Under the pieces are notes generated by a model. That model was not told the origin of the DNA. It made no database searches and saw only the letters and a program-made list of their open reading frames with translations. From Acidobacteriota bacterium (GTDB taxonomy: Bacteria > Acidobacteriota > Terriglobia > UBA7540), in the NCBI GenBank assembly GCA_902812415.1, contig CADDZJ010000009.1, positions 1 to 64,000 of the forward strand: a stretch of 64,000 nt of DNA, written 5' to 3'. Position 1 is the first letter of the stretch. Each line of letters begins with the position of its first letter. Positions 1 through 9,692 of the stretch are shown here, one piece after another. The position numbers and the translations under genes were made by a program.

Positions 1-351
1 GGATAAGATTTAAGATTCGTGATTTCAGCCGAGAGCGCTTTCTGCCACGTCTCGTGGCTTACCACGGGATTCGTATTTTCCGATCAAGCCCCAACATTGG
101 GCAGTTTCTCAATGCGGGTATAAAAGAGGCCAGACCTTGGCAGGCGTCCCGGCATCATTGATAATGCCAAAATTCGAGTTTTCACACAGGCTCTTGAAGC
201 CCCTCTTTCCCTCGATTACAATTCAGTAAAGGAGAGAATAGACTCAGCTTTGGATCTCCATACCTCTCACGGTCGCCTATGCGCTTCTTACGGACCGCCC
301 GATGATTCTTCCCAGCCTGCCACGCCCTTCGCGGAGCGATCTCGTGGGGTC
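1..351. other. Leader region before miaA, no confident gene
   Basis: No convincing reading frame lies here on either strand. An AAAGGAGAG string at about 228-235 resembles a ribosome binding site. It sits 14 bases before a TTG that opens the miaA frame and could also serve something shorter. In many bacteria mutL precedes miaA, but no MutL C-terminus is visible here. Confidence 0.4.
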
Positions 352-490
352 GTGGTTACTGCTCGTGGTCATCTTGATCCTCCTGCTGATTCTCGCGCTC
401 GAGCGACTTCCGGGGAGGTTGCAAACGCCCTCGGCAGCTATCCACTCGTCGTCATCGTCGGTCCAACCGCCTCCGGAAAATCAGCGCTAG
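302..490 (+). CDS. Possible small single-pass membrane protein overlapping the miaA 5' end (doubtful)
   Basis: This 62-codon ATG frame encodes a strongly hydrophobic stretch ([16 protein letters not shown], about residues 18-33) preceded by Arg and Pro residues. Its last third is a shadow of miaA and is Ser/Pro-rich. The miaA frame over the same bases reads as unstructured residues, so the small frame looks more protein-like in its first half. No good ribosome binding site precedes the ATG and no family is recognised. It may be a chance frame in GC-rich DNA. It is listed because it bears on where miaA really starts. Confidence 0.2.
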   Translation: MILPSLPRPSRSDLVGSWLLLVVILILLLILALERLPGRLQTPSAAIHSSSSSVQPPPENQR

Positions 491-1449
491 CTATCCGGTT
501 TGCGGAATGCCTCGACGGAGAGATTGTCAACTACGATTCCATTCAGGTCTATCGGGGTCTGGATGTTGGGTCTGGCAAAGTCTCCGAAGAAGAGCGACAG
601 CGGATTCCCCACCACCTTCTCGATATCCTCGAACCGAACCAATTGATGACCGCGGGGCGCTATCGCCATATTGCCTTGGAAGTTCTGACAGGAATCAGGG
701 AGCGAGGAAAGCTGCCGATTCTTGCGGGCGGCACGGGGCTTTACCTCCGGGCGCTCCTCGAAGGTCTCTTTGAAGGTCCCGCGCGTTCTGAGGATCTGCG
801 CGCCCGGTTGAGGGCTATTCGAGATCGACGCGGCCGGATCTTTTTGCATCGACTGCTTGCGCGGTGGGATCCCACAGCCGCACAGCGCATTCATCCTCAC
901 GATGCGAATAAAGTCATTCGGGCGCTGGAGGTGCGCTTCGCCACTGGAGATCCGATCAGCACATGGCATGATCGTGGCCGAAAGGCCCTCGCAGGCTTTC
1001 ACCCCTTCAAGCTGGGTCTTCTTCCTGACCGCGCCGAGTTATATCGGCGCATCGATCGGCGGGTAAAAGCCATGTTTGCCGCAGGCCTGATTGAGGAAAC
1101 CCGCGCAGCTCTTGTCCGCCATGGAAACTTGCCGTCCGGCTGTTCAGATCCGCTGAACGCGCTCGGCTACCGTCAGGCGCGCGCGGTTTTGCGAGGAGAC
1201 GTGAGCCTTCCCGAGGCCATCTGCGCCGCTCAGGCGGCAACGCGTCATTACGCCAAACGCCAGATCACCTGGTTCCGGCGCGAGCCGGATGTCGCCTGGT
1301 TTGCCGGGTTTGGAGACGATCCTGAGACCCAGCTTCAGGCGTTCGACTGGCTGTTTCGGAAGTTGCCTCAAGCATCGCAGGCAGCCCGCTCTCCAGGTTG
1401 GCGTTACAATTTTGCAAAGGGGCTCAACCATGAACACTCCGGGAAATGA
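352..1449 (+). CDS. miaA: tRNA dimethylallyltransferase MiaA
   Basis: MiaA transfers a dimethylallyl group from dimethylallyl diphosphate to N6 of A37 in tRNAs that read UNN codons. The sequence shows the P-loop GPTASGKS, the substrate segment [30 protein letters not shown] and the C-terminal [11 protein letters not shown] that contacts tRNA, all typical of the family. The start is uncertain. The open frame reaches a TTG at 250, but the first 60 codons look non-coding. GTG at 352 is the last possible start before the P-loop and gives 365 residues, still with about 20 extra at the N-terminus. The 3' end overlaps hfq by 20 bases, so translation is probably coupled. The miaA-hfq-hflX order is a widely conserved neighbourhood. 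Confidence 0.93.
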   Translation: MVTARGHLDPPADSRARATSGEVANALGSYPLVVIVGPTASGKSALAIRFAECLDGEIVNYDSIQVYRGLDVGSGKVSEEERQRIPHHLLDILEPNQLMTAGRYRHIALEVLTGIRERGKLPILAGGTGLYLRALLEGLFEGPARSEDLRARLRAIRDRRGRIFLHRLLARWDPTAAQRIHPHDANKVIRALEVRFATGDPISTWHDRGRKALAGFHPFKLGLLPDRAELYRRIDRRVKAMFAAGLIEETRAALVRHGNLPSGCSDPLNALGYRQARAVLRGDVSLPEAICAAQAATRHYAKRQITWFRREPDVAWFAGFGDDPETQLQAFDWLFRKLPQASQAARSPGWRYNFAKGLNHEHSGK

Positions 1450-1723
1450 TCGCAAGGAACTTGCCGAAAAGGGTTTGCAGAATATTCAGGAAAGTTTTCT
1501 GAACGGTGTGCGGAAGGAAAAATCTTCGGTCACCATTTATCTGATGAGCGGAGTCAAGCTGACTGGACGCATTCGCAGCTTTGATAAATTCTCGCTGATT
1601 CTGGAGAACAATCACCAGGAGCAATTGATCTTCAAACACGCGATCTCCACCGTCATCGTCAATCGCCCGCCGGCAGCCCCGGCTCCGGCAACGAACGCCA
1701 CCACGGAGGGTAAAGATTCTTAA
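1430..1723 (+). CDS. hfq: RNA chaperone Hfq
   Basis: Hfq is a hexameric Sm-like protein that anneals small RNAs to mRNAs. The 97-residue product has the Sm1 segment ([21 protein letters not shown]) and an Sm2 segment, [12 protein letters not shown], close to the canonical YKHAIST. A short Pro/Ala tail follows. I chose the ATG at 1430 because AAAGGGG lies seven bases upstream and this start matches the family N-terminus. The open frame continues upstream only as a shadow of miaA. The gene overlaps the miaA stop and is followed 28 bases later by hflX, so the three probably form one transcript. Confidence 0.96.
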   Translation: MNTPGNDRKELAEKGLQNIQESFLNGVRKEKSSVTIYLMSGVKLTGRIRSFDKFSLILENNHQEQLIFKHAISTVIVNRPPAAPAPATNATTEGKDS

Positions 1724-1751
1724 GTCAAAAGCTGGGGAGAAGGTTTATCTG

Positions 1752-3020
1752 GTGGGTTGGGTCTCAGCGCGCCGAACGGCTCTTCCGGGCGGCCAGAATC
1801 GCTCGCCGGCGGGGCTCGAAGCCCTTGAAGAGCTTTCGGAACTCGCCAGGAGCGCCGGCGCGCAAGTGCTCGGCTCGGCATTACAACGCGCTCCCGAGCC
1901 GGATCCTGCCACGCTGGTAGGCCGGGGGAAACTGGAACAGATTCGCGTCGAGGCGCGCGCGTTGGGGGCGGAGTGCGTGATTTTCACTCACGACCTCACG
2001 CCCACTCAATTGCGGAACTTGGAAGCTGCGCTCGACCTGAAGGTGATCGATCGCACGCAGTTAATTCTGGATATCTTCGCGCATCGCGCTCGCACGCGCG
2101 AAGGCAAGCTCCAAGTGGAGCTGGCGCAATTGAAATATTTGCTGCCCCGCCTGATGGGGCGCGGCACGCTGCTGTCACGATTGGGCGGAGGCATCGGGAC
2201 ACGCGGGCCTGGCGAACAGCAATTGGAATTTGACCGGCGGCGCATCCGATCCCGAATTCAGAAGCTCACGCAGGCCCTGGAGTGCGTCCGCTCCCAGCGC
2301 GCGCTTCACCGCGAGCATCGCCGCGAGAGTCAATTTCTGAATGTGGCCCTGGTGGGCTATACAAATGCCGGGAAATCCACATTGTTTAACACCCTGACCG
2401 GCTCTCATGCGCTGACCTCTCCTCGCCTTTTCGCAACGCTTGATCCCACTGTGCGCGCTCTTCGCCTCAAATCCCGCCGGCGGGTGTTGCTCTCGGATAC
2501 AGTAGGCTTTATTCGCCACTTGCCCGCGCACCTCGTCGAATCTTTTCGGGCTACTCTGGAGGAACTGGATTCCGCCGATCTTCTGCTCCACGTCACCGAC
2601 GCCTCTGATCCCGACTGTGAGCAACACGACCGCGCTGTCGAAGAGTTGCTAGACGAGATGGGGCTGGCTTCAACGCCGCGTCTTCATGTATGGAATAAAA
2701 TCGATCTCCTCCCTGAATCGGCGCTTAGTCGTCTTTCATCCGGTCCTTGGGATGTTGCCGTCTCGGCCCAAACAGGTTCAGGCGTTCCTCAACTCCTTCG
2801 TCGCATCGATGAGATGCTCAACATAGACCCCGTGGTTGAAGCGGATTTTGAACTGCCCTCGACTGATAGCAAGAACCTGGCTCTTCTGCACCGACGCGGC
2901 ACGGTTCTTTCCGAGCAGTATATTGATCATCGGATTCTGATTCGCGCGCGGGTGCCCGAATCGTTGCGAGTTAGCCTGGCTTCTGGCCGCCTTGCCGCCC
3001 CGACTAGCTCCTCGAAATAG
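1752..3020 (+). CDS. hflX: GTPase HflX
   Basis: HflX is a ribosome-associated GTPase that splits stalled or stress-damaged ribosomes. The 422-residue product has the glycine-rich linker GGGIGTRGPGEQQLE (the usual Thr of GETQLE is Gln here), the G1 loop GYTNAGKST near residue 202, the G3 motif DTVGF and the G4 motif NKIDL. The GTG start at 1752 is supported by GGGGAGAAGG eight bases upstream. The frame is open further 5' but offers no better signal. It is third in the miaA-hfq-hflX unit. The following 500 bases hold no gene, so the transcript probably ends here. Confidence 0.95.
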   Translation: MGWVSARRTALPGGQNRSPAGLEALEELSELARSAGAQVLGSALQRAPEPDPATLVGRGKLEQIRVEARALGAECVIFTHDLTPTQLRNLEAALDLKVIDRTQLILDIFAHRARTREGKLQVELAQLKYLLPRLMGRGTLLSRLGGGIGTRGPGEQQLEFDRRRIRSRIQKLTQALECVRSQRALHREHRRESQFLNVALVGYTNAGKSTLFNTLTGSHALTSPRLFATLDPTVRALRLKSRRRVLLSDTVGFIRHLPAHLVESFRATLEELDSADLLLHVTDASDPDCEQHDRAVEELLDEMGLASTPRLHVWNKIDLLPESALSRLSSGPWDVAVSAQTGSGVPQLLRRIDEMLNIDPVVEADFELPSTDSKNLALLHRRGTVLSEQYIDHRILIRARVPESLRVSLASGRLAAPTSSSK

Positions 3021-3516
3021 TTTTCACCTGATATTTCGCGGGCATGAAAGCTGTGGAAAAAAATGTGGAAAATCCGGCCTCTTTCTTTAAAGCGTCGCTT
3101 AAGGCTCGTTTTTAATTCGATAAATTAACCAGATATTAAATGATCTTAGTGCCTGCTTTTCAGCAACTTAAGACCGCCAAAAGGCCTTTTAGCTGGCTGC
3201 TCGTTACTTGGTTCAATGTTAAATGAACGTAAAACATGCCCTGAGTTTTGCACAATTGCAGGGCAGGACGCACAACGAAATCTAGCCTCCCGGCTTCGTT
3301 TTCACCGCGCCAAAATTGACGAATTCTGGCACTTACTAGCATCCTAGCCTCGCCGCGAAAAGCCTCCATAGAAAAGAGCCTTTTTCACTCAGCCATTTAT
3401 TCTCTGCACCGAGGCCATTCCACACTGCCATTCCAATCGCGCATGGAATATTTCGTGTGAAGTCTTTTACGTGCGTTAGGCGAGGCGTATGCAGCACAGA
3501 TAATGGAAGCGGTGCG
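3021..3516. other. Intergenic region after hflX
   Basis: This AT-richer stretch separates hflX from the convergent minus-strand protease gene. Frames on both strands are short and show no recognisable domain. A near-direct repeat, TGTGGAAAAAA/TGTGGAAAAT, occurs near 3052-3072. No clear terminator hairpin was found. Confidence 0.5.
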
Positions 3517-4512
3517 CTACCTTACTGTGAACGGAGTAAATGTAAAGCAGAGGACGAAGATCACGAGGGCAAGAATCGCAAGATATTTCCGGCGGCGATC
3601 CAGGGGCTCGGAATCGATCAGCGGCGCCGGATGACGCAGACCGAGAAAGAGCATGAGGACAGCCCAGAAAATCCAGCCGAGCCAGCAAAAAACGCCAAGG
3701 GGAAGAAGCGCCGCAAAAAATCCAAACGAAACGTATCGATGCTTGCGTCCAATCACCGCGTAAAGAATATGCCCGCCATCAAGCTGGCCGATGGGAAGCA
3801 AGTTGAGCGCGGTGGCGAAAAGTCCGACCCAAACGCCGCATCCCACTGGCGTGAGCGTCCAGTGCACCACGTGAAGCTTGGGATGGAAAAGGTGGGCCAG
3901 GAACGATATGGCCAGCGGATGACCCAAGGTGATGGTTCCAGGGGTGACCGAAACCATGCGATTCCCAGCCTGCCACGCCGCAACGATCAACGCTGGAATC
4001 GCCACTACAAACCCTGCGATAGGGCCAGAGATGCCGACATCAAAGAGTTCCTGACGAGTGACAAGGGGAGCTTTGATGCGGATGAAAGCTCCCATGGTTC
4101 CGATCAACGTCGGAGCCGGAATGAACAGCGGGTAAGTTGCGTCAATCGCATAACGGCGACACGTGAAGTAATGGCCAAGTTCGTGCGCCAGAAGGATGCC
4201 GACCAGGGTTAGGGAATAAGGCGCTCCCATCCAGAGTCGCGCCGGATGGCGGAGCAGATCGGTGAAAAAGGATGCAGAGATATCCAGATCAAAAATGGGC
4301 AAATGCCGTGCATAATTGTCGGCCAGATGGACGCCTACGACCAGGGTGGTGAGGATGGTGAGAAGGAACAACGCCACGCAAAAGGGCAATGATTGCACCA
4401 CCCGGCCTGCAAGACCTTGAAGGGAAGCACGTCCTAAATTGCGAGCGTCAACAAGGGCCGGCCTCACGAGGAGGGGCTGGGAAGCATCGTCCACTTCAAA
4501 CCCGTGACTCAT
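3517..4512 (-). CDS. Site-2 protease family (M50) zinc metalloprotease, membrane protein
   Basis: This 331-residue polytopic membrane protein carries the M50 zinc site HELGH near residue 110 and the second metal-ligand segment LPIGQLDGGH about 150 residues later, as in site-2-protease-type intramembrane proteases. A soluble N-terminal segment of about 45 residues precedes the first membrane helix. The family cleaves membrane-anchored substrates such as anti-sigma factors, but the substrate here cannot be read from the sequence. The ATG at 4512 is the start. The gene lies 113 bases downstream of the HU-like gene on the same strand and may be co-transcribed with it. Confidence 0.9.
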   Translation of the reverse strand: MSHGFEVDDASQPLLVRPALVDARNLGRASLQGLAGRVVQSLPFCVALFLLTILTTLVVGVHLADNYARHLPIFDLDISASFFTDLLRHPARLWMGAPYSLTLVGILLAHELGHYFTCRRYAIDATYPLFIPAPTLIGTMGAFIRIKAPLVTRQELFDVGISGPIAGFVVAIPALIVAAWQAGNRMVSVTPGTITLGHPLAISFLAHLFHPKLHVVHWTLTPVGCGVWVGLFATALNLLPIGQLDGGHILYAVIGRKHRYVSFGFFAALLPLGVFCWLGWIFWAVLMLFLGLRHPAPLIDSEPLDRRRKYLAILALVIFVLCFTFTPFTVR

Positions 4513-4625
4513 AAAAAGCGTAGGTTGAAAGAGCTGCGAGGCGCGAAGCGGCTCCGCAAAACAGAGGGATGAAGAAGGTCATTGCCAGGCGCGCCGCCCG
4601 CCGCAACAGAAGGAGAGAGTAAGGG

Positions 4626-4892
4626 TTACATCGACTGAAGTTCTTTCCCGGGCTTGAAGCGCACCGCCTTACCCGGTGGAATGCTTACTTCCTCACCGGT
4701 TCTGGGATTCCGGCCAATCCCGGTCTTACGGGGCCGAACGTTAAACACGCCAAATCCGCGCAGCTCGATGCGATCCCCCTTCGCCAGGGCTTTTTTCATC
4801 GACTCAAACACGATTTCGACCGCAGTCTCAGCCTTGGTTTTGGTAATTCCCGTGCGCTCGACTACCTCATTCACAATGTCGTGTTTAATCAC
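4626..4892 (-). CDS. HU/IHF-family DNA-binding protein
   Basis: The product is a small nucleoid-associated protein that bends DNA as a dimer. It has the dimerisation helices (KTKAETAVEIVFESMKKAL) and the beta-arm segment GRNPRTGEEVSIPPGKAVRFK, which includes the proline that intercalates into DNA. The arm wording is closest to IHF-alpha/HU-like proteins, and I cannot decide between them. The annotated start is GTG at 4892, giving 88 residues, because AGGAG lies six bases upstream. The TTG at 4913 has no such signal. Confidence 0.93.
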   Translation of the reverse strand: MIKHDIVNEVVERTGITKTKAETAVEIVFESMKKALAKGDRIELRGFGVFNVRPRKTGIGRNPRTGEEVSIPPGKAVRFKPGKELQSM

Positions 4893-4898
4893 TCTAAT

Positions 4899-4903
4899 CT
4901 CCT
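4899..4903 (-). promoter_or_regulatory. Ribosome binding site fixing the HU-like start
   Basis: AGGAG (read on the minus strand) lies six bases before the GTG at 4892. It favours this start over the upstream TTG, which would place the site inside the coding region. Confidence 0.7.
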
Positions 4904-4913
4904 GAAAATCCAA

Positions 4914-5286
4914 GAACTTCCATCGTAGAAAATGCTCTTCGACATTGTCAAGGGTCTTTTGCCTGTACTATGATGCTCCGCTTGACCTTAGCGGGACCTT
5001 ACCGCTTCTCGCCATCGACGGCAGCTTTTTATCTCGAGTTGCTAAAAAACGCCCAAGGCAGCCCTTGGTGAAGCGGAGGAAGGCTCTCCGTATCAGTTTG
5101 ATTTTACAAAGGCTAAGGGTGCTTTGCGAAGTTTACCTGAGCGAAAATACAGAGATTCTTCGCTGTCGCTCAGTGAGAGACAAAGATTTAGCAGGACATT
5201 AAAAGTTTTTTCAACAACTTCCTCGGCAAGCGGGAAGTCGAGCGCTCGGGGAGCGCCGCTACATCTTCTGAAACGAGGCGTGTTCA
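4914..5286. other. Intergenic region between HU-like gene and dcd
   Basis: This divergent intergenic space presumably holds promoters for both genes. A plus-strand frame at 4945-5202 shows no domain and is not called. The 3' half (about 5095-5180) is a copy of a dispersed repeat described separately. Confidence 0.5.
5095..5180. repeat. Dispersed repeat, half-copy of the 40.75-kb element
   Basis: Read as reverse complement, this stretch aligns with 40758-40850. Shared blocks include the segment read as CTGAGCGACAGCGAAG, then AGAATC-CTGTATTT, then CTCAGGTA, with small gaps between. The match covers about 85 bases of intergenic DNA, so it is a dispersed element and not shared coding sequence. 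It ends about 105 bases upstream of dcd. Confidence 0.6.
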
Positions 5287-5841
5287 ATGTCAGTTAAAAG
5301 TGATCACTGGATTAAACGCATGGTTCGTGAGCACGAGATGATCAATCCCTTCGCCGAAAGCCAGGTACGGCAAGGGGTTATTTCGTATGGGCTTTCCTCC
5401 TACGGCTATGATTTGCGTGTGGCCGATGAGTTTAAAATCTTCACCAACGTCAACAGCACCATCGTGGACCCCAAACAGTTCGACGCCCGCTCCTTTGTGG
5501 AGTTTCGCGGCCCCATCTGCATTATTCCTCCGAATTCCTTTGCCCTGGCGCGCTCGGTGGAATATTTCAAGATACCGCGCAATATTCTGACGATCTGCGT
5601 CGGCAAATCCACCTATGCCCGCTGCGGAATCATCGTAAATGTCACGCCTCTGGAGCCGGAATGGGAAGGCCACGTGACCCTGGAAATTTCCAATACCACG
5701 CCGCTCCCCGCCCGCGTCTATTCCAATGAAGGGCTTTGCCAGATTGTCTTCTTTGAGTCCGATGAAGTGTGCGAAGTTTCCTACAAGGATAAAAAGGGCA
5801 AGTACCAGTCGCAGCAGGGAATTGTCTTGCCGCGAATTTGA
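5287..5841 (+). CDS. dcd: dCTP deaminase
   Basis: Dcd deaminates dCTP to dUTP for dTMP synthesis, or directly to dUMP in bifunctional members. The 184-residue product has the family signature [20 protein letters not shown] followed by [16 protein letters not shown], including the catalytic Glu of the TLEISN segment. The N-terminal [13 protein letters not shown] is also typical. Length and both ends match the family. The ATG at 5287 has only a weak upstream GAGG. The gene stands alone between the HU-like gene and a Ste24-like protease. I cannot tell mono- from bifunctional Dcd from these motifs. Confidence 0.95.
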   Translation: MSVKSDHWIKRMVREHEMINPFAESQVRQGVISYGLSSYGYDLRVADEFKIFTNVNSTIVDPKQFDARSFVEFRGPICIIPPNSFALARSVEYFKIPRNILTICVGKSTYARCGIIVNVTPLEPEWEGHVTLEISNTTPLPARVYSNEGLCQIVFFESDEVCEVSYKDKKGKYQSQQGIVLPRI

Positions 5842-5903
5842 AGGGGCGAGAATCTTTGTTTAAACCAGCAAAAAGGTTCTTTTCTAAAAAACTTTGAGGG
5901 ACT

Positions 5904-7442
5904 GTGATATCAGGAATTGGCGTCGTGAGAAGTTCCGCCGCTTGCCATTCGATAAAAGACCGTCTTCTCACCTGTAACCTGGTTCCGCGTCTAGGTCTCT
6001 TGTTCTCCCTCTCGCTCGTTTTGCCTGGCGCAAGCCTCCCTGCATTTGCAATGCACGGCAGCCTGACGCGGGCCATTGTTTTGCCCGCCTTGACTAGCGG
6101 CATCGCAGGCACAAAACCCAGCCTGACAACCGTAAACCCGGAACAGTCAGCGGTTCGAGATCCAAACCCTCCGGTCTCCGAACAGGATTCCGAAAAAATT
6201 GGCGGCGAAAGGGCCTCGAAGAACGAATACAAGATCGGGCCGTATACGCTGTCCCCTGCCCTCCGGGAAAAAGCCAGGCGCTATTCGCGCATTCAGTACG
6301 CGATTTATTTCGGAGGAGTTGCGCTGGCCCTTGTCATCTATTTGGCACTCTGGCTGAGCGGCTTTGGAGCCTGGCTGCGCAATCTTGCAGCCCGAGTTTT
6401 CAACCATTTGTTTCTGCAATGCCTCATCTTCGTGCCCATCTTCTGGGTTCTGGTTAGCATTCTTCAATTTACGCTGGATTTCTATTCCGGTTATGTGGTG
6501 GAGCATCGATTTGATCTCTCCACCCAGAGTTTTCCTTCATGGCTCGCAGATTGGAGCAAGGCGCTGGGGCTCACCATCCTGGTAGCAATCTTCGCGGTTT
6601 GGATCCTGTACCGTGTCATCCGGCGAAGCCCGCGACGCTGGTGGCTCATCTTCTGGCTCATCACCCTTCCACTGGGGCTTTTGGTGATGTTCATCGAGCC
6701 CTGGGTTGTGGAGCCTCTTTTTTACAAATACACGCCGCTTGAGAGAACACATCCGGCGCTTACGACGCGGATTGAAGAAATGGTCCATCGCGCGGGCATT
6801 GATATTCCAAAGTCGCGTATCTTCGAGATGAGCGCCAGCGCCAAGACGCGCACGCTGAACGCTTATGTCTCAGGCATTGGACGAAGCAAGCGTATTGTCG
6901 TGTGGGATAACACGCTGCGCGAATTGAGCTCTGACGAAATTCTCTCGGTGCTGGCGCATGAAACAGGCCACTACGCACTTCATCATGGCCTCAAAGAGTT
7001 TGCGCTGGATGAACTTGTTGCGTTGGGATGGTTTTTTGTGGGATTCCTGATCGCGGTCGCCGCCGCGAGGCGATGGGGACAGAAGACTGGAATGGCAAAC
7101 CTCGGAGATCTTGCCAGCTTTCCTCTTTTGATGCTGATTTTAACCGCGATCCTCTTTCTAGCGTCGCCTATTTATTGTGGCATCTCGCGCCATTACGAGC
7201 ATCAGGCGGATCAATACGGCCTCGAACTGACCTATGGAATCATTCCTGATCCGAACGGGAGCGCCGTGCGATCTTTCGAGATTCTCGGTGAAAAGGACTT
7301 ATCCGATCCGGCTCCAAACCCGTTCATCAAATTCTGGCTATTCACCCATCCTCCGCTCGCGGAACGAATCCGTTTCGCCGAGCATTACAAACCCTGGGCC
7401 GAAGGCAAGCCGATGCAATTGCTGCGTAGACCGAATCAGTAG
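5904..7442 (+). CDS. M48 family metallopeptidase, Ste24/CAAX-prenyl-protease-like
   Basis: This is a 512-residue membrane-bound zinc protease of the Ste24 type. It has a possible signal peptide (hydrophobic run near residues 32-48, ending PAFA), a polytopic N-terminal CAAX-protease domain (about residues 130-250), and the catalytic motif HETGH at 352-356. The third ligand region HYEHQADQYGLEL lies downstream. Bacterial homologues act in membrane protein quality control. Prenylated substrates are not expected. The GTG at 5904 is preceded by GAGGG with short spacing, and a start inside the next 30 codons is also possible. Confidence 0.92.
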   Translation: MISGIGVVRSSAACHSIKDRLLTCNLVPRLGLLFSLSLVLPGASLPAFAMHGSLTRAIVLPALTSGIAGTKPSLTTVNPEQSAVRDPNPPVSEQDSEKIGGERASKNEYKIGPYTLSPALREKARRYSRIQYAIYFGGVALALVIYLALWLSGFGAWLRNLAARVFNHLFLQCLIFVPIFWVLVSILQFTLDFYSGYVVEHRFDLSTQSFPSWLADWSKALGLTILVAIFAVWILYRVIRRSPRRWWLIFWLITLPLGLLVMFIEPWVVEPLFYKYTPLERTHPALTTRIEEMVHRAGIDIPKSRIFEMSASAKTRTLNAYVSGIGRSKRIVVWDNTLRELSSDEILSVLAHETGHYALHHGLKEFALDELVALGWFFVGFLIAVAAARRWGQKTGMANLGDLASFPLLMLILTAILFLASPIYCGISRHYEHQADQYGLELTYGIIPDPNGSAVRSFEILGEKDLSDPAPNPFIKFWLFTHPPLAERIRFAEHYKPWAEGKPMQLLRRPNQ

Positions 7443-7585
7443 CACATGGTTTGCTGATGGCCTTGTGGCTTTTGGGGCGTTATTAGAACAGGGAGCTGAA
7501 GAGCTTCGGTGGTTAAACAAAGTGAATAGCACGCTGGAAGATAGTCCCGGGTCCTCAGCGGCCTGAACGGGAATCCCTTTTCAGA

Positions 7586-8081
7586 TCAAAACCCCAGCGT
7601 TTCATCCGCTGAGGGACCGTAAGTGGCGGGGACCGGCACATTATTCAAGCGCAGGTAGCCGCCAAGCTGGGCGCGATGATGCACGAGATGATTTAAGAAC
7701 ATTCCCCGGTACGCCAGAAACCGCGAGCCGGTGAAAATCGGTTTGCCTTGAAAGCTCAGTCTCCAGGTTTGCTTCCAGGCGTCATCCGGAGTGTTCTGGA
7801 GAGCGACGCGCATCTTGGCGACGGCTTCGTCGAAAGCCTTCAGGAGTTGAGCCGCTGATTCGAAAGGCAAGGGCGTGAAGCTTGAGTTAGAAAAATCCAG
7901 TTCGGGAGAAGTCAGTACAATATCGCCAAAGCTGAACAACGTGCGGCGCGAGCTTGCTCAACGGCATCGACTTGGGATGCGGGGCAAAGTCCTTTTTATC
8001 CGCCGGAACACGCTCCAGTGTAGGACGCGTCTTTTTCATTTCATCATCAAATTCGAGCAGTAAAAATTCGCTGATCGGCAT
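7586..8081 (-). pseudogene. DinB-family protein, frameshifted
   Basis: Two minus-strand frames together make one DinB-like four-helix protein of about 165 residues. The first (ATG at 8081) gives the N-terminus through KLAPHVVQL. The second, in another frame, continues with FGDIVLTSPELDF to the C-terminal LVHHRAQLGGYLRL and ATYGPSADE. The His residues expected to bind metal are split between the frames. The switch falls near 7920-7930. DinB-like proteins are thiol-dependent transferases or stress proteins of mostly unknown role. This is either a real inactivation or a sequencing error. Each half alone is too short to fold as the family does. Confidence 0.75.
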
Positions 8082-8243
8082 ACATCTTTTCCTTTCGGTT
8101 TTAATGTATCGCTATCGAAGCGCTGATTCATGAGCGCGAAGCGGCAGTCTCCCGGCTCGCAACCCGTTGAATGGTATTTTAACCTGAGCTAAGCTGCGCG
8201 GAGTCGTTTTTTAACTTTGCGGTTTTCCATCCATCGTTATAGG

Positions 8244-9692
8244 TCATCCCCATTTTGCGGGAGTCCAGATAACACTTGCCAGCCATCCGACCACGAATGT
8301 GGTAACGGCGCCGATGGCCACATACCATGTCCATGCGACGCTAGTGAACACCATGACCCACAGCAGAGCGACCAGCCCTGCCAGGGCGCCCGTCAGCGTG
8401 CCTTTCCAGTGAGCCTTCTTTGAGAGCGCCGCCAGCAGAAAGATGCCCAGCATGCTGCCGTAGGGAAATGATGCGATGGTGAGGGCCAGCACCAGAACGC
8501 TTTCCCGGAGCAAATGAGCGGCAAGCGCGAAAACAATGAGCACAGCGCCCCAAAAAATCGTGATGGCGCGCGAAACGCGCATATAGTGCTTCTCATCGCG
8601 CCCGGGTCGTATCCAGGGACGATAGAAGTCCATCACAGAACTGGAGGAAAGCGAGTTGAGAGCCGCGCTCAGGTTGGCCATTCCAGCGGCGACAATGGCG
8701 GCGATCAAGAGTCCCGATAACCCCGTCGGAAGCGAATGCACCACAAAAAAGGGATAGACCTGGTCCGGCCTTCCAAATGGCTTGGAGGGCGGATAGGTGC
8801 GGTAATAAACGAAAAGGACAACGCCGATGACCAGGAACAGCGCAAACTGAAACAGAATCACCAGGCCGCTTGAGAGCAGGGCCGCCTGGCTTTGTCGCTT
8901 GGTGCGGGCCGCCAGCAACCGCTGGACGATCAATTGGTCCGTCCCGTGACTGGCGCTGGTGAGAAACGTGCCGCCGATCAGTCCGGAAAGGAAGAGATAG
9001 GGATCGTGAAAGTTGAAGCGAAAATCGAAGACTTGAAGCTTGCCGCCGTAGACTTGCGCCAGATGGCTCACTGTCGCCCAGCCGCCCGGCACCCAGTGCA
9101 ACGCCAGAATCAGAGCCACCACGCTGCCGCTGAGATAAATGGTCAACTGGGTGACATCCGTCCAGATGACGGCGGTGAAACCGCCCTCAAAGGTATACAC
9201 CAGCGTCAGGATTGTAATGATGACGACTGCAGGCAGAATGCCGGTCTTGAAAATAATTTCAAAGACAATCGCAATGGCAAAGACGCGCACCCCTTCGGCA
9301 AGCGCCCGGGTGGAGAGAAACAAACCGGCGGTAAAGACCTTGAGTGCGCGCCCAAAACGGCACTCGATGAACTGATAAGCTGTGAAGATTTCTCCGGCAA
9401 AATATTTGGGAATCAAGACAAAACTCACCACCACTCGCGCCACAAGATAGCCAAAAATCAGTTGCAGGAAGTTCATATTGGAGGCATAGGCGATGCCCGG
9501 CGTGCTGATGATGGTCAGGATGCTGGTTTCGGCGGAGACAATCGAAAGCATGATCGCCCACCAGGGAAGCTCGCGGCCTCCCAGGAAATAATCCCGCAAG
9601 TTATGCTGGCGCTTGCGGAAATGGGCGCCGAAAATCGTGATGCCGATGAGATAGGCAACGATGATGGTGAGGTCGATGGGACCGAACGCCAC
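8244..9692 (-). CDS. Sodium:solute symporter (SSS family)
   Basis: This inner-membrane protein of 482 residues has about 13 hydrophobic segments. It has the SSS hallmarks: the N-terminal DYFLGGRELPWWAIMLS, followed by SAETS, and later SHGTDQLIVQRLLAAR, typical of the sugar/proline/pantothenate symporter family. The substrate is not inferable. The GTG start at 9692 is supported by AAGGAG five bases upstream. No metabolic genes lie nearby to suggest a substrate. It is convergent with nothing on its 3' side and divergent from the next gene. Confidence 0.93.
   Translation of the reverse strand: MAFGPIDLTIIVAYLIGITIFGAHFRKRQHNLRDYFLGGRELPWWAIMLSIVSAETSILTIISTPGIAYASNMNFLQLIFGYLVARVVVSFVLIPKYFAGEIFTAYQFIECRFGRALKVFTAGLFLSTRALAEGVRVFAIAIVFEIIFKTGILPAVVIITILTLVYTFEGGFTAVIWTDVTQLTIYLSGSVVALILALHWVPGGWATVSHLAQVYGGKLQVFDFRFNFHDPYLFLSGLIGGTFLTSASHGTDQLIVQRLLAARTKRQSQAALLSSGLVILFQFALFLVIGVVLFVYYRTYPPSKPFGRPDQVYPFFVVHSLPTGLSGLLIAAIVAAGMANLSAALNSLSSSSVMDFYRPWIRPGRDEKHYMRVSRAITIFWGAVLIVFALAAHLLRESVLVLALTIASFPYGSMLGIFLLAALSKKAHWKGTLTGALAGLVALLWVMVFTSVAWTWYVAIGAVTTFVVGWLASVIWTPAKWG

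Noticed and set aside
3457-4212. 251-codon plus-strand frame opposite the M50 protease
   Set aside because: Highly charged, low-complexity translation opposite a clear membrane protease.
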